Source: Streptomyces sp. GESEQ-4 (GTDB taxonomy: Bacteria; Actinomycetota; Actinomycetes; Streptomycetales; Streptomycetaceae). Taken from it: 64,000 nucleotides of DNA. The notes under the pieces were generated by a model. It searched no databases. It saw only the letters and a program-made list of their open reading frames with translations, and was not told the origin of the DNA. How positions within the stretch are numbered: the first letter of the stretch is position 1; every line of letters starts with the position of its first letter. The stretch spans positions 281,625-345,624 of the forward strand of contig NZ_JAFFSU010000008.1 of NCBI RefSeq assembly GCF_017948455.1, written 5' to 3'. Below, in pieces: positions 63,120 through 64,000 of the stretch. The position numbers and the translations under genes were made by a program.

Positions 63120-63815
63120 TCACGCCCCGGACCGCACCTGTCCGCTCTGCCAGGCCCAGGCGGCGATCTCCACCCGGTTCCGGGCGTTCAGCTTGAGCTG
63201 GATGCTGGACAGGTGGGTCTTGACCGTGGACAGGGACACGTACAGCTCGGCGGCGATCTCGGCGTTGGTGCGGCCGAGGGCGACCAGACGGACCACGTCG
63301 AGCTCGCGGTCGGTGAGGGGTTCCGGCAACGGCGCGGCGCGGGGCGGGGCGGTCGGCTCCGGGGTCGCGGTGACGTGTTTGAGCAGGCGTACGGTCACCG
63401 AGGGGGAGACCAGTGAGTCGCCGGCCGCGGCGGCGCGTACCGCCTCCGCGAGGAGTGTCGGCCCCGAGTCCTTGAGCAGGAACCCGCACGCACCGCCGCG
63501 CAGCGCGCCATACACGTACTCGTCGAGGTCGAAGGTGGTGACGACGACCACGCGCATCGGGTCGGCCACCTCGGGCCCGGCCAGCAGCCGGGTCGCCTCC
63601 AGGCCGTCCAGCTTGGGCATCCGGATGTCCAGCAGGCACACGTCCGGCCGCACCTTACGGGCCAGCGCGACCGCCTCCTCGCCGTCGGCGGCCTCCGCGA
63701 CGACGGTGATGTCGGGCTGGGCGTCGAGGAAGAAGCGGAAACCGGTGCGGACCATGTCCTGGTCGTCGGCGATCAGGACGCGGATGGGAGCGCCGGGCGG
63801 GGCGGGGGTCGTCAT
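63120..63815 (-). CDS. NarL/LuxR-family response regulator
   Basis: A 231-residue response regulator: receiver domain (VLIADDQDMVRTGFRFFLDA, phospho-acceptor Asp in CLLDIRMPKLDG near 57, VVVTTFDLDEYVYGAL, Lys in FLLKDSG) and a C-terminal LuxR helix-turn-helix (LTDRELDVVRLVALGRTNAE, LYVSLSTVKTHLSSIQLKLN). The ATG at 63815 gives the usual family length; a longer frame to 63992 is rejected as read-through. The cognate sensor appears to end at 63890, 74 bp upstream. Confidence 0.93.
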   Translation of the reverse strand: MTTPAPPGAPIRVLIADDQDMVRTGFRFFLDAQPDITVVAEAADGEEAVALARKVRPDVCLLDIRMPKLDGLEATRLLAGPEVADPMRVVVVTTFDLDEYVYGALRGGACGFLLKDSGPTLLAEAVRAAAAGDSLVSPSVTVRLLKHVTATPEPTAPPRAAPLPEPLTDRELDVVRLVALGRTNAEIAAELYVSLSTVKTHLSSIQLKLNARNRVEIAAWAWQSGQVRSGA

Positions 63816-63889
63816 GGCTCGATCATGCCTCAGGGAATCGGCGGAGGGCCGCCCCCCCGGACGCCGGGCCGTCCTCGCCATGGATGTCG

Positions 63890-64000
63890 TCAGTCCGCGG
63901 TCTGCGCCGGATCGGCCGTCACTCTGCGCAGCAGGGGCCGGCTCCCCGCGGTGGGGGGGGACACGGGCCGCGGCCCCCCGGGCCCCTCCCACGGCAACCG
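63890..64000 (-). CDS. Probable sensor histidine kinase, C-terminal end (cut by window edge)
   Basis: An open frame enters from the right edge and stops with TGA at 63890-63892. Its 36 residues begin RLPWEGPGGPRP and end in a hydrophilic tail. RLPW is how the ATPase domain of many NarL-partner kinases ends, and the gene lies just upstream of a response regulator on the same strand. No catalytic motif is present in the window. Confidence 0.55.
   Translation of the reverse strand, partial: RLPWEGPGGPRPVSPPTAGSRPLLRRVTADPAQTAD

Overview
The window is about 70% G+C actinobacterial DNA, almost certainly from a Streptomyces chromosome. The evidence is the near-universal G/C in third codon positions, frequent GTG/TTG starts, ATGA/GTGA start-stop overlaps, a conservon (cvn) operon, a furA-katG pair, a DasR-type operator and only two in-frame TTA (bldA-dependent) codons that I found. 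I saw no transposase, integrase or CRISPR array.

Layout. 1-2.8 kb: the end of a conservon (sensor kinase tail, roadblock protein, DUF742 protein, small GTPase, GAF protein). 3.0-6.2 kb: threonine catabolism (tdh-kbl) with a coupled LysR gene. 6.2-7.7 kb: XRE/cupin regulator, GNAT and MmcQ/YjbR genes. 7.9-9.6 kb: a two-subunit transketolase on the minus strand. 9.73 kb: tRNA-Pro(GGG) with its terminator. 9.8-12.5 kb: a rearranged patch holding an SDR gene under a near-perfect DasR site, a truncated cyclodeaminase gene and a YheO/DauR-like regulator with a doubtful N-terminus.

12.5-40.0 kb is the centrepiece: 21 same-direction, mostly overlapping genes for a Wzx/Wzy-type exopolysaccharide. They cover a polyprenyl-phosphate sugar transferase, a uronate-forming nucleotide-sugar dehydrogenase closest to AlgD, an AsnB-type amidotransferase, a fused MDR-Gfo/Idh oxidoreductase, a heparinase-fold protein, a beta-helix lipoprotein, two Wzz-like proteins with decayed kinase modules, ligase/polymerase, flippase, three glycosyltransferases, a pyruvyl transferase and a branched/amino-sugar cassette that includes a DUF4910 protein. 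The AlgD-like gene carries a TTA codon, so synthesis should depend on bldA and therefore on development. A PAP2 phosphatase follows on the other strand.

40.9-45.7 kb: a PPOX flavin protein, hydrolases and an AraC-type regulator whose two predicted target promoters share a 64-bp colinear element. 46.2-51.4 kb: a lipoprotein and two tandem membrane Ser/Thr kinases with extracellular substrate-binding domains. 51.5-54.6 kb: an FAD monooxygenase and an ABC exporter with a TTA codon. 54.7-57.4 kb: katG and furA (minus). 57.5-61.5 kb: a NUDIX-like protein, an amidohydrolase plus glutamine-synthetase pair (a split FluG) and a PF04672-type methyltransferase. 61.7-64 kb: a CYP157-like P450 without the ExxR motif, and a NarL-type response regulator with the end of its kinase.

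A 77-bp intergenic element ending in a GC hairpin occurs twice (7.8 and 60.6 kb).
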